From the NCBI GenBank assembly GCA_028285545.1, contig JANQPA010000060.1, positions 1-64,000 on the forward strand: a stretch of 64,000 nt of DNA, in the 5' to 3' direction. The stretch comes from Saprospiraceae bacterium. GTDB taxonomy: Bacteria > Bacteroidota > Bacteroidia > Chitinophagales > Saprospiraceae. Below, piece by piece: positions 34,218-43,625 of the stretch. The notes below the pieces were generated by a model. It was given only the letters and a program-made list of their open reading frames with translations. It did not search any database and was not told the origin of the DNA. The position numbers and the translations under genes were made by a program. Position 1 is the first letter of the stretch, and the number at the start of each line of letters is the position of its first letter.

Positions 34218-34554
34218 TAAAAAATAATGCTTATTGGTATTTAGGAAACATGAAGTCTTATTTCCCTGGTTGTTAATTTCTAAAGGATATAGGCTTCGGA
34301 GAAGCATCATATTCTTAGAATGGAAATGGCAAGAATGAAAAGCTCCAGAGGAGCGTAATGTGGGAACCTGCTTGTCTTACATTACGCTCCTCTGGAGCTC
34401 TAATTCTCTTTTCTGTTCATCTGGCTTACAATATTTGGCTCTTCCAGAGCCATCATTTTGAATACCTTCAAGGAAAATGATTTCAAAGGGCTATTCTAAT
34501 TTAGCCCCTGATTCGCATGACTCATCTCAAAATTCTAATTTTTTCCCGGAAGAC
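34218..34554. repeat. REP-like cluster of three hairpins
   Basis: This gene-free stretch holds three hairpins: GCTTC-gga-GAAGC (34293-34305); a 21-bp stem with arms 34341-34361 and 34379-34399; and GGCTCT-tcc-AGAGCC (34437-34451). Hairpins one and three are each followed by related words (ATCATATTCTTAGAAT and ATCATTTTGAAT). The middle one has the CTCCAGAGGAGCG core that I know as a dispersed element in Bacteroidota. They may also serve as a terminator between the convergent genes. Confidence 0.6.
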
Positions 34555-35751
34555 TCATATTTCTATCGCCTCTAAAATAATTCCACATGCTTTCCTAATT
34601 TCCTGCTCTGAAATAATCAAAGGCGGAGCGATACGTAAAGTTTCACTATTAAATAAAAACCAATCAGTGATCAGGCCATTTTCTAAGCAGTTATTAATCA
34701 CCTTTTGAATAAATTCAAAGCTTTTCATTTGTACGCCCATCATCAGACCAGAACTTCGAACTTCTATAATTTCAGGATGAACGAGCAGGCTTCTGAACAA
34801 CTTTTCTTTTTCGGCCACCTTAGAAATATAGTCTTCTTTTAATAAGACTTTCAAAGTAGCTAAAGAAGCGGCACAACAAACAGGATGTCCTCCAAAAGTA
34901 GTGATATGCCCAAGGATGGGATTATTTGATAAGGTGGACATGATTTCTTGTGAACTAACAAAAGCACCTATAGGCATTCCTCCTCCCATTCCTTTTGCTA
35001 TTGTGAACACATCTGGACTTACCCCATATTTTTGTTGGGCAAATAAATGCCCCGTCCTACCAAAGCCGGTTTGTACTTCATCAAATATCAATAAGGTCCC
35101 TGTTTCTGTACATCTGTCCCTTAACTTTTGAAGATATCCTTCTTCAGGAGGGCGGATTCCCCATTCGGCCTGTACAGGCTCTACAATAACAGCCGCTGTT
35201 TTAGTGCTAATTTTATCCAGGCATTTTTCAGAGTTAAATTCAATATGCCCAATCCCTGGTAGTAAAGGATGATAAGCCTGAGTAAATTCGGTAGGCCACA
35301 TCAGGCTGGCAGATCCCTGCGTACTTCCATGATAAGCTTTTTTACAAGCAATAATCTCGGCACGTCCCGTATATCTTTTGGCTAATTTCATGGCTCCTTC
35401 GGTAGCTTCACTTCCGGAATTGACAAAATAGACGCTGTTTAATGTTTCTGGAAGCTGGGCTGTCAGTAGTTGGGCTAACTCAACTTGTGGGGACAAAATA
35501 TATTCCCCATAAACCAAAGTATGCCAATATCTTTCCAACTGATCCTTTACAGCAGCCTCAACTGTTGGATATCGATGCCCTAGGCTACTCACCCCAATCC
35601 CGGCTATTAAATCCAAATATGCTTTTCCATCCGGATCGTACAAATACATTCCTTTAGCAGATGAAATTTCCAGCATTAAAGGAGAAGGGCTGGTTTGTGC
35701 CAAATGATTGAGAAATAATTGGCGTTTGCTTAAAAAAGTACTGTTTTCCAA
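34555..35751 (-). CDS. Class III PLP-dependent aminotransferase (acetylornithine/GABA type)
   Basis: A 398-residue cytoplasmic enzyme that transfers an amino group from an omega-amino or similar donor to a keto acid. Fold-type I landmarks are visible: VNSGSEATEGAMKLAKRYTG (110-129), AYHGSTQGSASLM (139-151), LLIFDEVQTGFGRTGHLF (220-237) and the PLP lysine K253 in TIAKGMGGGMPIGA. Length and motifs are normal. The exact substrate (acetylornithine, ornithine, 4-aminobutyrate, lysine) cannot be settled, and no arginine-biosynthesis genes are adjacent, which argues mildly against argD. Confidence 0.9.
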   Translation of the reverse strand: MENSTFLSKRQLFLNHLAQTSPSPLMLEISSAKGMYLYDPDGKAYLDLIAGIGVSSLGHRYPTVEAAVKDQLERYWHTLVYGEYILSPQVELAQLLTAQLPETLNSVYFVNSGSEATEGAMKLAKRYTGRAEIIACKKAYHGSTQGSASLMWPTEFTQAYHPLLPGIGHIEFNSEKCLDKISTKTAAVIVEPVQAEWGIRPPEEGYLQKLRDRCTETGTLLIFDEVQTGFGRTGHLFAQQKYGVSPDVFTIAKGMGGGMPIGAFVSSQEIMSTLSNNPILGHITTFGGHPVCCAASLATLKVLLKEDYISKVAEKEKLFRSLLVHPEIIEVRSSGLMMGVQMKSFEFIQKVINNCLENGLITDWFLFNSETLRIAPPLIISEQEIRKACGIILEAIEI

Positions 35752-36082
35752 AATATTGAATCTTTTAGCCAGAAATTAACGTAAATATTTAGAAGTATAA
35801 AGTCAAAAGTAGAATGTAAAAAGATTATTATCGATTTAAAAAAAACTACTTGTCTTTCTACATTCTACCTGTTACATTCTACTACAAATGACTGTTACCG
35901 AAATATTAAAGTATACATTAATATTTTGTAGATAGAATCTTTTTACTAATATTGAAAAAACGTGTAAAAGTATGAGAGAGGGTTTGTGTAAAAACTAAAA
36001 TTTTTAAAAATTTTAGTTTTTACTATACTCAATCTCATTTGAAAGTATTAAAAACCTAGTATTCATCCAGTAATAAGCGATT
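35752..36082. promoter_or_regulatory. Divergent intergenic region with a perfect 36-bp palindrome
   Basis: Arms 35988-36005 and 36006-36023 are exact reverse complements with no spacer, ending about 60 bases before the lysozyme start. Further left, 35811-35890 contains degenerate inverted words (GTAGAATGTAAAAAG against CTTTCTACATTCTAC and TTACATTCTACTA). No gene is visible. The palindrome could be an operator or leader hairpin, but its extreme A+T content makes a cruciform or simple repeat equally likely. Confidence 0.5.
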
Positions 36083-36787
36083 ATGAAGCGGTTAATGACT
36101 TTGGCTTTATTGCTGGCACTTTTCCAATCCTGTGAACGCGAAACAATTAGGATGGAAGGATTTAAGGTTCATGGTATAGACGTATCCCATCATCAGGAAG
36201 AAATTCAGTGGGATTCTGTTGCCCAAAACGCCATTACCTTTGCCTTCGTCAAAGCTACAGAAGGATCTACACATAGAGACAAGCTTTTTGCTACTAATTG
36301 GCCCGAAATGAAGCGTGTAGGAATTAAGAGGGGTGCCTATCATTTTTTCAGGCCTCAGACACCTGCTGAGGAGCAAGCCCTGAATTTCATTCATTTTGTA
36401 GATATGGAAAATGGAGATCTCCCTCCCGTTTTGGATGTGGAAGTGCTCGATGGCAGTGATAAGATCAATCTTATTACCCAAATGCGTACCTGGTTGTATA
36501 TGATTGAACTTCACTATGGTATCCAACCCATTATTTATACCAACCTTAAATTTTATAACGAACACCTATCGGGTCATTTTGACGAATATCCATTATGGAT
36601 AGCCCGATATAGCTACCGAAAGCCTGATTTAGAAGATCAAAAAGATTGGCTATTCTGGCAATATGGTAATCGCGGAAGAGTGGATGGTATTAATGGCCCT
36701 GTTGATTTTAATGTTTTTTACGGCAATAAATTCCAGTTGGACGATATGGTCTTGAAGCCGAAGCAGATATTGACGATGAATAATTAA
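36083..36787 (+). CDS. GH25 lysozyme-like lipoprotein
   Basis: A 234-residue glycoside hydrolase family 25 muramidase, which cleaves the MurNAc-GlcNAc bond of peptidoglycan. The signal peptide MKRLMTLALLLALFQSC ends in a likely lipid-attached C17. The GH25 fold shows VHGIDVSHHQEEIQWDS (D33), FAFVKATEGSTHRD, GAYHFFRP and the catalytic acidic pair in PPVLDVEV (D118 and E120), followed by IIYTNLKFYNEH and LWIARYSY. All expected catalytic acids are present. Role: cell-wall remodelling or attack on other bacteria. Confidence 0.92.
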   Translation: MKRLMTLALLLALFQSCERETIRMEGFKVHGIDVSHHQEEIQWDSVAQNAITFAFVKATEGSTHRDKLFATNWPEMKRVGIKRGAYHFFRPQTPAEEQALNFIHFVDMENGDLPPVLDVEVLDGSDKINLITQMRTWLYMIELHYGIQPIIYTNLKFYNEHLSGHFDEYPLWIARYSYRKPDLEDQKDWLFWQYGNRGRVDGINGPVDFNVFYGNKFQLDDMVLKPKQILTMNN

Positions 36788-36794
36788 AAATAAT

Positions 36795-36846
36795 GGGGTT
36801 ATGTAAAAAGTCAATTTTTTCAAAAATTGACTTTTTACATAACCCC
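36795..36846. repeat. Perfect 25-bp hairpin after the GH25 gene
   Basis: Arms 36795-36819 and 36822-36846 pair perfectly around two bases; the base of the stem is GGGG/CCCC and the rest is A+T-rich. It lies 8 bases after the stop codon and probably ends the lysozyme transcript, although no T-run follows it. Confidence 0.65.
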
Positions 36847-36967
36847 GAAGTAAATAGAAGTACCTCCTTTCACTGCTGCCTGCTAAAGTCAAATACCTCT
36901 CCTGCAGTTTTCAGACTGATTATTACTTCTTATCTTTATTTATATCGATAAGAAATTTGACCTCAAC

Positions 36968-39900
36968 ATGCCTAAAACACCCCTAATACTATCCTCTCTA
37001 GTAATTTTCTTCTTTGTTGCTTGTTCCAATGAGTCCAAAAAACCAGCGGCATCTATATCTGAAAATTTTAATCTTATAATATTTAATGGCGATACCATCC
37101 AAACTGGAGTTCCGGTTCCCTTTCAAGGAGAATTGCTAAACATGGATAGTCTTTCGAAGCCTTCATTCACTCCTGTACTACATGAACCTGTGATCACCCC
37201 TCTAAGTTCGAATGTTGTACCGGCAAAGGAGCCACGAAAAATTCCAACTTCTGAAATATTGATTACCCAAATGCCTGCCCCAATACCTGATCCTATAACT
37301 ATTGAAGTAAGTGAGGTCCCCGTTGGCAGCTCAAAATTAATTCCGGCCTCCCCTCCAATAATAAAAGAAAATGAAAGGTCAAGTATTTACACACTTGGAA
37401 TATCTCAAGGGATAAGTTCTCCTGTAATTGTAGATGCTATAAAGGATAGTCGGGGAGATTTTTGGATGGCCACTTATGGACAAGGATTCATGCGTTATAA
37501 TGGTAGTTATTTTGAATATTTCACAGAACAAGAAGGGTTTCTTTCCAATCTTGCATTTACTGTCATGGAGGATAGTAAAAGGAATATCTGGCTAGCTTCC
37601 AATATAAGATTTATGAAATATGATGGAAAAACCCTGACTCAGTTTTCAAAAGGGGGTGTTTGGCACTTTAAAGAAGATAATAAGGGTAGAATCTGGATTA
37701 ATCCTTCAGATGGTGTTTATGTTTTTGATCCGGAATCTATTCATGATAATAAAATTGAATTGTTCCGCTATTCCACACATATTCATCGAGGTAACACTTT
37801 TGTAATTGAAGATGAAGATGGCGGAATATGGTTTAACACTGATAATCAAACTATCAGTAGGTTGTATAATAAAACGCTCATCAGGTATCAATTCAAAAAC
37901 TTTCCCATTCTTCATCCTGTGTATTCAGATAGTAAGGGATACTTATGGTTCTCCTTAGAAGGTAATGGTATTTTAAAATTTGATGGAGATTCTTTCTTCC
38001 ATTATTCAGCATCAGGAGGATTAAATATCAAAAACCATCTCAAAATGTTTGAAGACAGTAAGGGTCATTATTATTTTGGAGATATTGAAGGGAATGTATC
38101 TTTTTTTGATGGCACTAATTTCACCTATTTGTCAAATGAAAATCTGAATATTGGAATTGTAAAAGTATTCTTAGAAGACGATCATGGAAATATCTGGATT
38201 GGAAAATATACTGGTGGGTTAAACTTAATACATAAAAACCCTTTTCAACATTTTCATAAAAAAGATGGCATTCCAGATGCTCCCTTCAAACCTCATTTTT
38301 TTGAAACCAAAGCCGGAGAAACCTGGTATATACCTACTGTTAGTATTTCTTATGATAAAAAAAGTATTTCCTACTTCCCAACAAATAATCAACCTCTGAC
38401 ACAGGCAGAACATTTTTGGGTGGATACAGAAGGTGAGCTATGGTTCATTAGTGCTTACGGCGAATGGATCCGCTTCGACAGGGAAGCGTTTTCTAAAAAT
38501 GGTTTTATTGAAAGGTTAGCTCCAGTCTGGGGAGGATTTATTGAAGATGATTATGGGCATCTTTGGTTTTATAGTAAGGACCTGTACTGTTTTAATGGAA
38601 CTCAGGTTACTAAATTTAACAGCTTAGACCTCAAAAAAGGCACTTTTATACTTGGAAATGTAGCAAAAGATAATGTTGGAAATTTATGGATGTCAACAGG
38701 TTCTGGACGTCAAGGAATTATCCGGTTGAAACCTAACAAGGAAGGAACGGGGGGAGACTTTACCCGTTTTTCTACAAAAGAAGGCCTTGCAAATAATATG
38801 GTATGGGGAGTAACAAGCGATAAATATGAAAATGTATGGGTTGCTACCCTAGGAGGGCTCAGTAAAATAGAAGCTAAAAGCACTAACTCCAACCATCTAA
38901 GCATCACCAATTATACAGAAGAAGATGGCTTAAGTCATAATTATAATTTAAGAATTGTAGAGGACTCCCTGGGTCGACTATGGGCAACTAGTCTAAATGG
39001 CCTATCTGTGCTTGTCAAAGATACCGTAGGAAATGATTATCAAATTTATTCAATAAAACAAGAAGACGGCCTTTTTGATCCAGCAAACTATGGTGCCCTT
39101 ATAGATAGTAAAAATCGACTCTGGTTAGGAACTACCCAACATGTTAGTTTTCTGGATCTCAATACATTTGAGCTTCCGAATACCATACCTAAAATTAGAC
39201 TCCATACCATTGAAATTAATCAAAATTTTGTGGAATACCACAAATTAAAAGACACCAGTTACCTGTTAAATCACCCTCTAGGACAATCATTAACAGGCCG
39301 GTTCGACTCAGCAGCTGCTTTCTTTAATTATCCCGTTAACCTAACCGTACCCTATAAACTCAACCACTTAACCTTTCAGTATTCTGCTACCGACTGGGCT
39401 TCTCCTCAAAAACTTCGATACAGTTATCGCATGGTAGGAATAGATGAGAATTGGTCAGCGTACAGTCCTGAAACCAAAGCAGATTATCGCAATCTAAACC
39501 CAGGAGCCTATGCCTTTCAAATAAAAGCAAAAGGAGCCTCCCTCAAAGAAAGTGAGATTTTTGAATATTCTTTTCAGGTTCTTCCTCCCTGGTGGCAGAC
39601 CTGGTGGGCCTACCTTTCTTATTTTATTTTGTTGCTAGTCGTTATTTATTCAATTGTAAGAATAAGAACCAGGGCATTAAAAAAACAGCGAGAAGAATTG
39701 CGAATAAAGGTAAATGAACAAACCCATGAACTTAGGATAGCCAAGAATGCTGCTGAGGAAGCCAATGAAGCCAAATCCACCTTCCTTTCTACCGTAAGCC
39801 ATGAACTTCGTACGCCACTTACCTCCATTATTGGATTCACTAAACTCAATAAAAAAAGCCTGGAGGATAAGGTCATTCCTAAATTAGATCCCGATGATCA

Positions 39901-40501
39901 AAAAACAAAAAAAGCCATTAATAGGATTTCAGACAACCTGAAGATCGTAGCATCAGAAAGTACTCGTCTGACCAATTTAATAAACGACCTACTTGATCTT
40001 GCCAAAATTGAATCTGGTAAAATTGAATGGAAAACCCAGGTTATTGAACCTGCCAATCTCATAGAACAGGTTTACAATGCTACTGCAGGTCTATTCGAAC
40101 AAAAACCTCAACTTGAACTGCTAAAAGAGATCCCGGATAATCTGCCAGATTTTACTGCAGACAAAGATCGCCTGGTTCAAGTTCTAATCAACTTAATCTC
40201 CAATGCCGTCAAATTTACTGATGAAGGCCATGTGACAATTGGCCTGCACCATCAACCATCAAACACTAGCAATCAACTAAGATTTTATGTAAAAGATACT
40301 GGCTCAGGAATACCCCCACAACATCTCCAAAACGTATTTGAACGATTCAAACAAGTTGACGATAACCAGTCTGGCAAGTCAAAAGGTACCGGTTTAGGGC
40401 TTCCTATTTGTAAAGAAATTATAGAGCATCATGGAGGAAAGATCTGGGTGGAGTCTTCTTATGGTGAGGGAAGTACTTTTTATTTTACGATTCCTGTTTA
40501 A
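36968..40501 (+). CDS. Two-component regulator propeller histidine kinase (no receiver or output domain)
   Basis: A 1177-residue sensor kinase. The start gives a lipoprotein-like signal (IFFFVACS, C19), then a Pro-rich linker (about 60-135). Propeller repeats follow (recurring D-S-x-G-x-x-W motifs, for example DSRGDFWMATYGQGF and DDHGNIWIGKYTGG) to about 790, then a Y_Y_Y domain, a membrane helix near 880-897, a HisKA H-box SHELRTPLTSIIGF (H945) and a HATPase with NLISNAVKF, DTGSGIP and GTGLGL. It ends after the ATPase, so the receiver and AraC parts of a full hybrid system are missing and a separate regulator must exist. TATCTTTA at 36931-36938 is a possible -7 box. Confidence 0.93.
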   Translation: MPKTPLILSSLVIFFFVACSNESKKPAASISENFNLIIFNGDTIQTGVPVPFQGELLNMDSLSKPSFTPVLHEPVITPLSSNVVPAKEPRKIPTSEILITQMPAPIPDPITIEVSEVPVGSSKLIPASPPIIKENERSSIYTLGISQGISSPVIVDAIKDSRGDFWMATYGQGFMRYNGSYFEYFTEQEGFLSNLAFTVMEDSKRNIWLASNIRFMKYDGKTLTQFSKGGVWHFKEDNKGRIWINPSDGVYVFDPESIHDNKIELFRYSTHIHRGNTFVIEDEDGGIWFNTDNQTISRLYNKTLIRYQFKNFPILHPVYSDSKGYLWFSLEGNGILKFDGDSFFHYSASGGLNIKNHLKMFEDSKGHYYFGDIEGNVSFFDGTNFTYLSNENLNIGIVKVFLEDDHGNIWIGKYTGGLNLIHKNPFQHFHKKDGIPDAPFKPHFFETKAGETWYIPTVSISYDKKSISYFPTNNQPLTQAEHFWVDTEGELWFISAYGEWIRFDREAFSKNGFIERLAPVWGGFIEDDYGHLWFYSKDLYCFNGTQVTKFNSLDLKKGTFILGNVAKDNVGNLWMSTGSGRQGIIRLKPNKEGTGGDFTRFSTKEGLANNMVWGVTSDKYENVWVATLGGLSKIEAKSTNSNHLSITNYTEEDGLSHNYNLRIVEDSLGRLWATSLNGLSVLVKDTVGNDYQIYSIKQEDGLFDPANYGALIDSKNRLWLGTTQHVSFLDLNTFELPNTIPKIRLHTIEINQNFVEYHKLKDTSYLLNHPLGQSLTGRFDSAAAFFNYPVNLTVPYKLNHLTFQYSATDWASPQKLRYSYRMVGIDENWSAYSPETKADYRNLNPGAYAFQIKAKGASLKESEIFEYSFQVLPPWWQTWWAYLSYFILLLVVIYSIVRIRTRALKKQREELRIKVNEQTHELRIAKNAAEEANEAKSTFLSTVSHELRTPLTSIIGFTKLNKKSLEDKVIPKLDPDDQKTKKAINRISDNLKIVASESTRLTNLINDLLDLAKIESGKIEWKTQVIEPANLIEQVYNATAGLFEQKPQLELLKEIPDNLPDFTADKDRLVQVLINLISNAVKFTDEGHVTIGLHHQPSNTSNQLRFYVKDTGSGIPPQHLQNVFERFKQVDDNQSGKSKGTGLGLPICKEIIEHHGGKIWVESSYGEGSTFYFTIPV

Positions 40502-40551
40502 AGCTTTTAGAAGTAAATATTAGTTTGAGGAAGCGGTTCAAATGTATAGTT

Positions 40552-40682
40552 CCTCCAGTTTGGAAACTGGAGGTATATTGCGGTTGCAGCTATGATTAGG
40601 AAATCGCCACGAGCGTATTGCGGTTGGCGGTCACAGACCGCCACCAGCTGAGTTGGGCGATCAGGAGATCGCCATTAGCTGG
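40552..40682. repeat. REP-like cluster of three hairpins after the kinase gene
   Basis: Within a 278-base gene-free gap are CCTCCAGTTT-gg-AAACTGGAGG (40552-40573), GGCGGTC-aca-GACCGCC (40626-40642) and GGCGATC-agga-GATCGCC (40656-40673), the last enclosed by CCAGCT/AGCTGG (40644-40649, 40677-40682). Related partial words (TATTGCGGTTG twice, AATCGCCAC) lie between. The cluster sits between convergent genes. Confidence 0.6.
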
Positions 40683-40779
40683 AGTTGAGGGAGCTGAAAA
40701 CAATGTACTTCTACCTTACTTCAACTATACTTCGCCCGCAGGGCATACTTCAGAAAAAATAATTGACGCGGTGAATTAA

Positions 40780-41973
40780 TCATCCAAGCATTTTCAACAC
40801 CTCAAACCTCCTCCCCAACACACTCGGCGCATCCGCATCCAACCATTGATTTAGGATAGTCGCATAGACATTTCTAAAATCCACCTTATAAATCAAATCA
40901 CCGTTATCTAAGTTTGTTAAATCAGGACCTTCATTATAAAAACCAGGCTTTTTCAGGTTTCCACCAATCAGATATAAATTATTAGCGGTTCCATGGTCGG
41001 TGCCATTGCTGGCATTTTGTCCTACCCGGCGTCCAAACTCAGAGAAGGTTAGAATCAAAGTGTCGTCTAGCAAATTATTCTGACGGAGATCTTCCACAAA
41101 AGCTTTCATCCCATCCGCGTATTGCTTCAAAAGACGTTCTTGTGTGTTTTTCTGGTTGGCATGAGTATCAAAGCCTCCCAGACTCAAGTAATAAATTTGA
41201 GTATCGGTATCGGCGGTGATCAATTCTGCGGTTTGCTTTAAGTCTTTACCAAAAGCCGTATTGGGGTAAGCAACTTTGGACTTGTATACCTTGGACTGCT
41301 CAAATAGATAATCAGCAGAAGATTGGGTGTCGATTAATGTTTTATACAAATAGGCCACTTCTTCATGATCATGATGGTGATCTTGCTGTCCCAGTGCTTT
41401 AAGCAAGCGATTATCGGTCATTTTCTTCAGCTGTTGGGGGTTTTTCATGGCAAAACCATTGGAACCTTTCCCTTTTAAAGCCAGGCTTAAGCTGTCATCC
41501 AGCTCCAGGGCATTGTAGGGTGCACAGCCATTACAGGTATTATCTAAATAACGACCAATCCAGCCAGAATCAAGATATTCACTACTATCGCTGGCAGTAT
41601 GCCAGATATCCATCGATCTAAAGTGCGAACGATCCGGATTTGGGTAGCCCACATTATTCACAATGCTTAGCAGTCCCTGGTCATACAAAGATCTCATGGA
41701 TGCCATGGCCGGATTAAACCCTAACTCATCTGTTAGTTGCAACACCTCATTTTTGGTAATCCCTAGGCGGGGCCTGTTCTGGTAATAAATATCATTCTGA
41801 TAAGGAACAATGGTATTCAAGCCATCATTTCCTCCTGATAACTGTACTACCACCAAAATTTTACCAGAGCGACTTGAAAAATGCTGCTTTTTCTGAAAAT
41901 TCTTTAAAAAAGAGGGCACCATAAAAGTAGTGGATGCCAAGGATGTATTTTTGAGAAATGTTCTTCTTTTCAT
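40780..41973 (-). CDS. DUF1501 family protein with Tat-type signal
   Basis: A 397-residue protein of the DUF1501 family, related to sulfatase/alkaline phosphatase-fold proteins. It starts with a twin-arginine-like signal (MKRRTFLKNTSLASTTFMVP) and shows the family lines ILVVVQLSGGNDGLNTIVPY, NPDRSHFRSMDIWHTAS, LGGFDTHANQ and LILTFSEFGRRVGQNASNGT followed by DHGTANNLYLIGG. Its function is not established, but it is nearly always encoded beside a DUF1800 protein, as here (69 bases upstream). It is probably exported folded to the periplasm. Confidence 0.92.
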   Translation of the reverse strand: MKRRTFLKNTSLASTTFMVPSFLKNFQKKQHFSSRSGKILVVVQLSGGNDGLNTIVPYQNDIYYQNRPRLGITKNEVLQLTDELGFNPAMASMRSLYDQGLLSIVNNVGYPNPDRSHFRSMDIWHTASDSSEYLDSGWIGRYLDNTCNGCAPYNALELDDSLSLALKGKGSNGFAMKNPQQLKKMTDNRLLKALGQQDHHHDHEEVAYLYKTLIDTQSSADYLFEQSKVYKSKVAYPNTAFGKDLKQTAELITADTDTQIYYLSLGGFDTHANQKNTQERLLKQYADGMKAFVEDLRQNNLLDDTLILTFSEFGRRVGQNASNGTDHGTANNLYLIGGNLKKPGFYNEGPDLTNLDNGDLIYKVDFRNVYATILNQWLDADAPSVLGRRFEVLKMLG

Positions 41974-42042
41974 TTTTTTACAATGATTTTGTATTCAAAA
42001 TACCATCAGAGTTATGGCCGAGCCATCATTCTGATAAAAAAT

Positions 42043-43413
42043 CTAACACATTTGAAATTCCGGCAAGGAGGTAAAAAAGACCAGGCCTCTTTGAATCAAT
42101 TGTTCTCTGGTTTTTACTCCATTCATCATTCTTCTGAAAAGCATGGGTGACGTTTTGGTATCGGCTAGCAGCAAATAAGATTTGAAATAGTCAAAAAGTT
42201 GTTGGTCTGGAATTCCAGCTGTTAGCTCCTTAAACCTGCCGAGGTTTACTGTTGCTTTTAAACGGCCCATTTTCCGTACACGTTCTTCTGCCTCTGCTTT
42301 GGGTCGGAAGGCCACTTCTGCCTGGTTCAAGATAGCAGCAGCGACACTCAACCTAAGCATCAGTGTGGAATTATCAATCCAACTTTTTCCTCCCGGCCAG
42401 CCTGCTACATTGGGTGGATTAAAGAGAGTTTGACCTAATGCTCTCTGTAAAAATATGATGCCATTCTGGTTTTCGAATTGAATGTCAAGCAACCGTATGA
42501 GTCCGGCAGAATACTCTACGGGTGATTTCACTTTATGTCCTATATTTTTAGCCTCATAAAACCATGGGCTTTCAAAAATTCGCCTCATCAATTGCCCAAT
42601 ATCGTAATTGGAGCGGTAAAAACCATCTGCCAGATCTCGAACAATCGCCTCATCTATTTTGGTATTTACAAAGTAGCGATAGATTTTAGAGCTAATGAAG
42701 TAGGCTGTTTGTCTTTTTTCAAGCAACATGTCAATAATGTCAGTGCCATCGAAATTTCCTTTTTTTCCAAAAAATTCCTTCTGGCCGTAATCATGCTGAA
42801 ATCTTCTGAACACATATTCACCCTTAAGGTTACTTGACCAACCTGTAAATGCTCTTGCAGCTTCTTTAATATCCTGTTCTGTGTAATGGCCTCTGCCGAT
42901 GGTAAAGAGTTCCATTAATTCGCGGGCAAAATTCTCGTTGGGGGATTGTTTTTTATTTTGCTGATTATTAAGATACCTGATCATGGATGGGTCTTTGGCA
43001 ATGGCCAGCACCAGGTCTCTGAAATTCCCCAAAGCATGTTTTCGAATAGCATTGAGCTGATTGACTGCCAGATGTCCTGAGCGAGAACGACAAGCAAAGT
43101 GTCCATGCCAGAAGAGAGTCATCCGTTCTAAAAGGGCGGATTCATTGTTTGAACTCATTCTTAAAATCCACTCTGCATTTCGCTCTCCTACTTTTTTGCG
43201 TTCTTTTTCTATTAGTTCTTTCAGAGCAGACTTATTCATCATATTGGGATTCATATTTGATAAGCTGCTGGGATTGTTTAAGGGGCGAGCTTTCTGAGCT
43301 TGTTTAAACAAATCATTAAGGGCTTTATTTATAGTCCAGTTTTTTTTCTCCTCCCATTCCTGAGGACTTAGACCAAAGCCCGCACGCCAGTAAAGGTGAT
43401 TTATTTTTTGCAT
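42043..43413 (-). CDS. DUF1800 family protein
   Basis: I start it at 43413 (MQKINHLYWRAGFGLSPQEW), since KINHLLxRAGFG is the usual beginning; an upstream ATG at 43470 adds 19 unlikely residues. The 456 residues carry the family landmarks LLERMTLFWHGHFACR, NFARELMELFTIGRGHYTEQ, EAARAFTGW, PVEYSAGLIRLLD and NPPNVAGWPGGKSWID. The family is helical and of unknown biochemistry, linked genetically to DUF1501 (next gene downstream, same strand). The pair may act in cell-surface assembly, but this is not shown. Confidence 0.92.
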   Translation of the reverse strand: MQKINHLYWRAGFGLSPQEWEEKKNWTINKALNDLFKQAQKARPLNNPSSLSNMNPNMMNKSALKELIEKERKKVGERNAEWILRMSSNNESALLERMTLFWHGHFACRSRSGHLAVNQLNAIRKHALGNFRDLVLAIAKDPSMIRYLNNQQNKKQSPNENFARELMELFTIGRGHYTEQDIKEAARAFTGWSSNLKGEYVFRRFQHDYGQKEFFGKKGNFDGTDIIDMLLEKRQTAYFISSKIYRYFVNTKIDEAIVRDLADGFYRSNYDIGQLMRRIFESPWFYEAKNIGHKVKSPVEYSAGLIRLLDIQFENQNGIIFLQRALGQTLFNPPNVAGWPGGKSWIDNSTLMLRLSVAAAILNQAEVAFRPKAEAEERVRKMGRLKATVNLGRFKELTAGIPDQQLFDYFKSYLLLADTKTSPMLFRRMMNGVKTREQLIQRGLVFFTSLPEFQMC

Positions 43414-43496
43414 AAGTAGATATCTTTTTGTCAGGTTTGACTGTTTATTAGTGACAGGGTTTAAAGGCAAGTACTGAAAAAAAGAGAATTTAACTT

Positions 43497-43528
43497 TTTG
43501 ATAGGCTTGCTCTACTTTCTTATTTTTG
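43497..43528 (+). promoter_or_regulatory. Putative promoter of the thioredoxin-like gene
   Basis: TTTG (43497-43500), exactly 20 bases, then TATTTTTG (43521-43528) match the Bacteroidota consensus at both boxes. The start codon follows about 98 bases later. This is one of the better promoter matches in the window. Confidence 0.5.
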
Positions 43529-43625
43529 TAATTATTCGGATTTTATGGTATCTCTGTGGTGAATTTTCACAAAGAGGTTTTAATCACACCTTTAGTACAA
43601 TTGTAAACAGGAAAACATAATCAAC

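Noticed and set aside
34555-35751. Assigning argD to the class III aminotransferase.
   Set aside because: The motifs fit several substrate classes and no arginine-biosynthesis genes are nearby.
36107-36565. 152-codon minus-strand frame inside the GH25 gene.
   Set aside because: It is the complement of conserved GH25 motifs; composition and context indicate a shadow frame.
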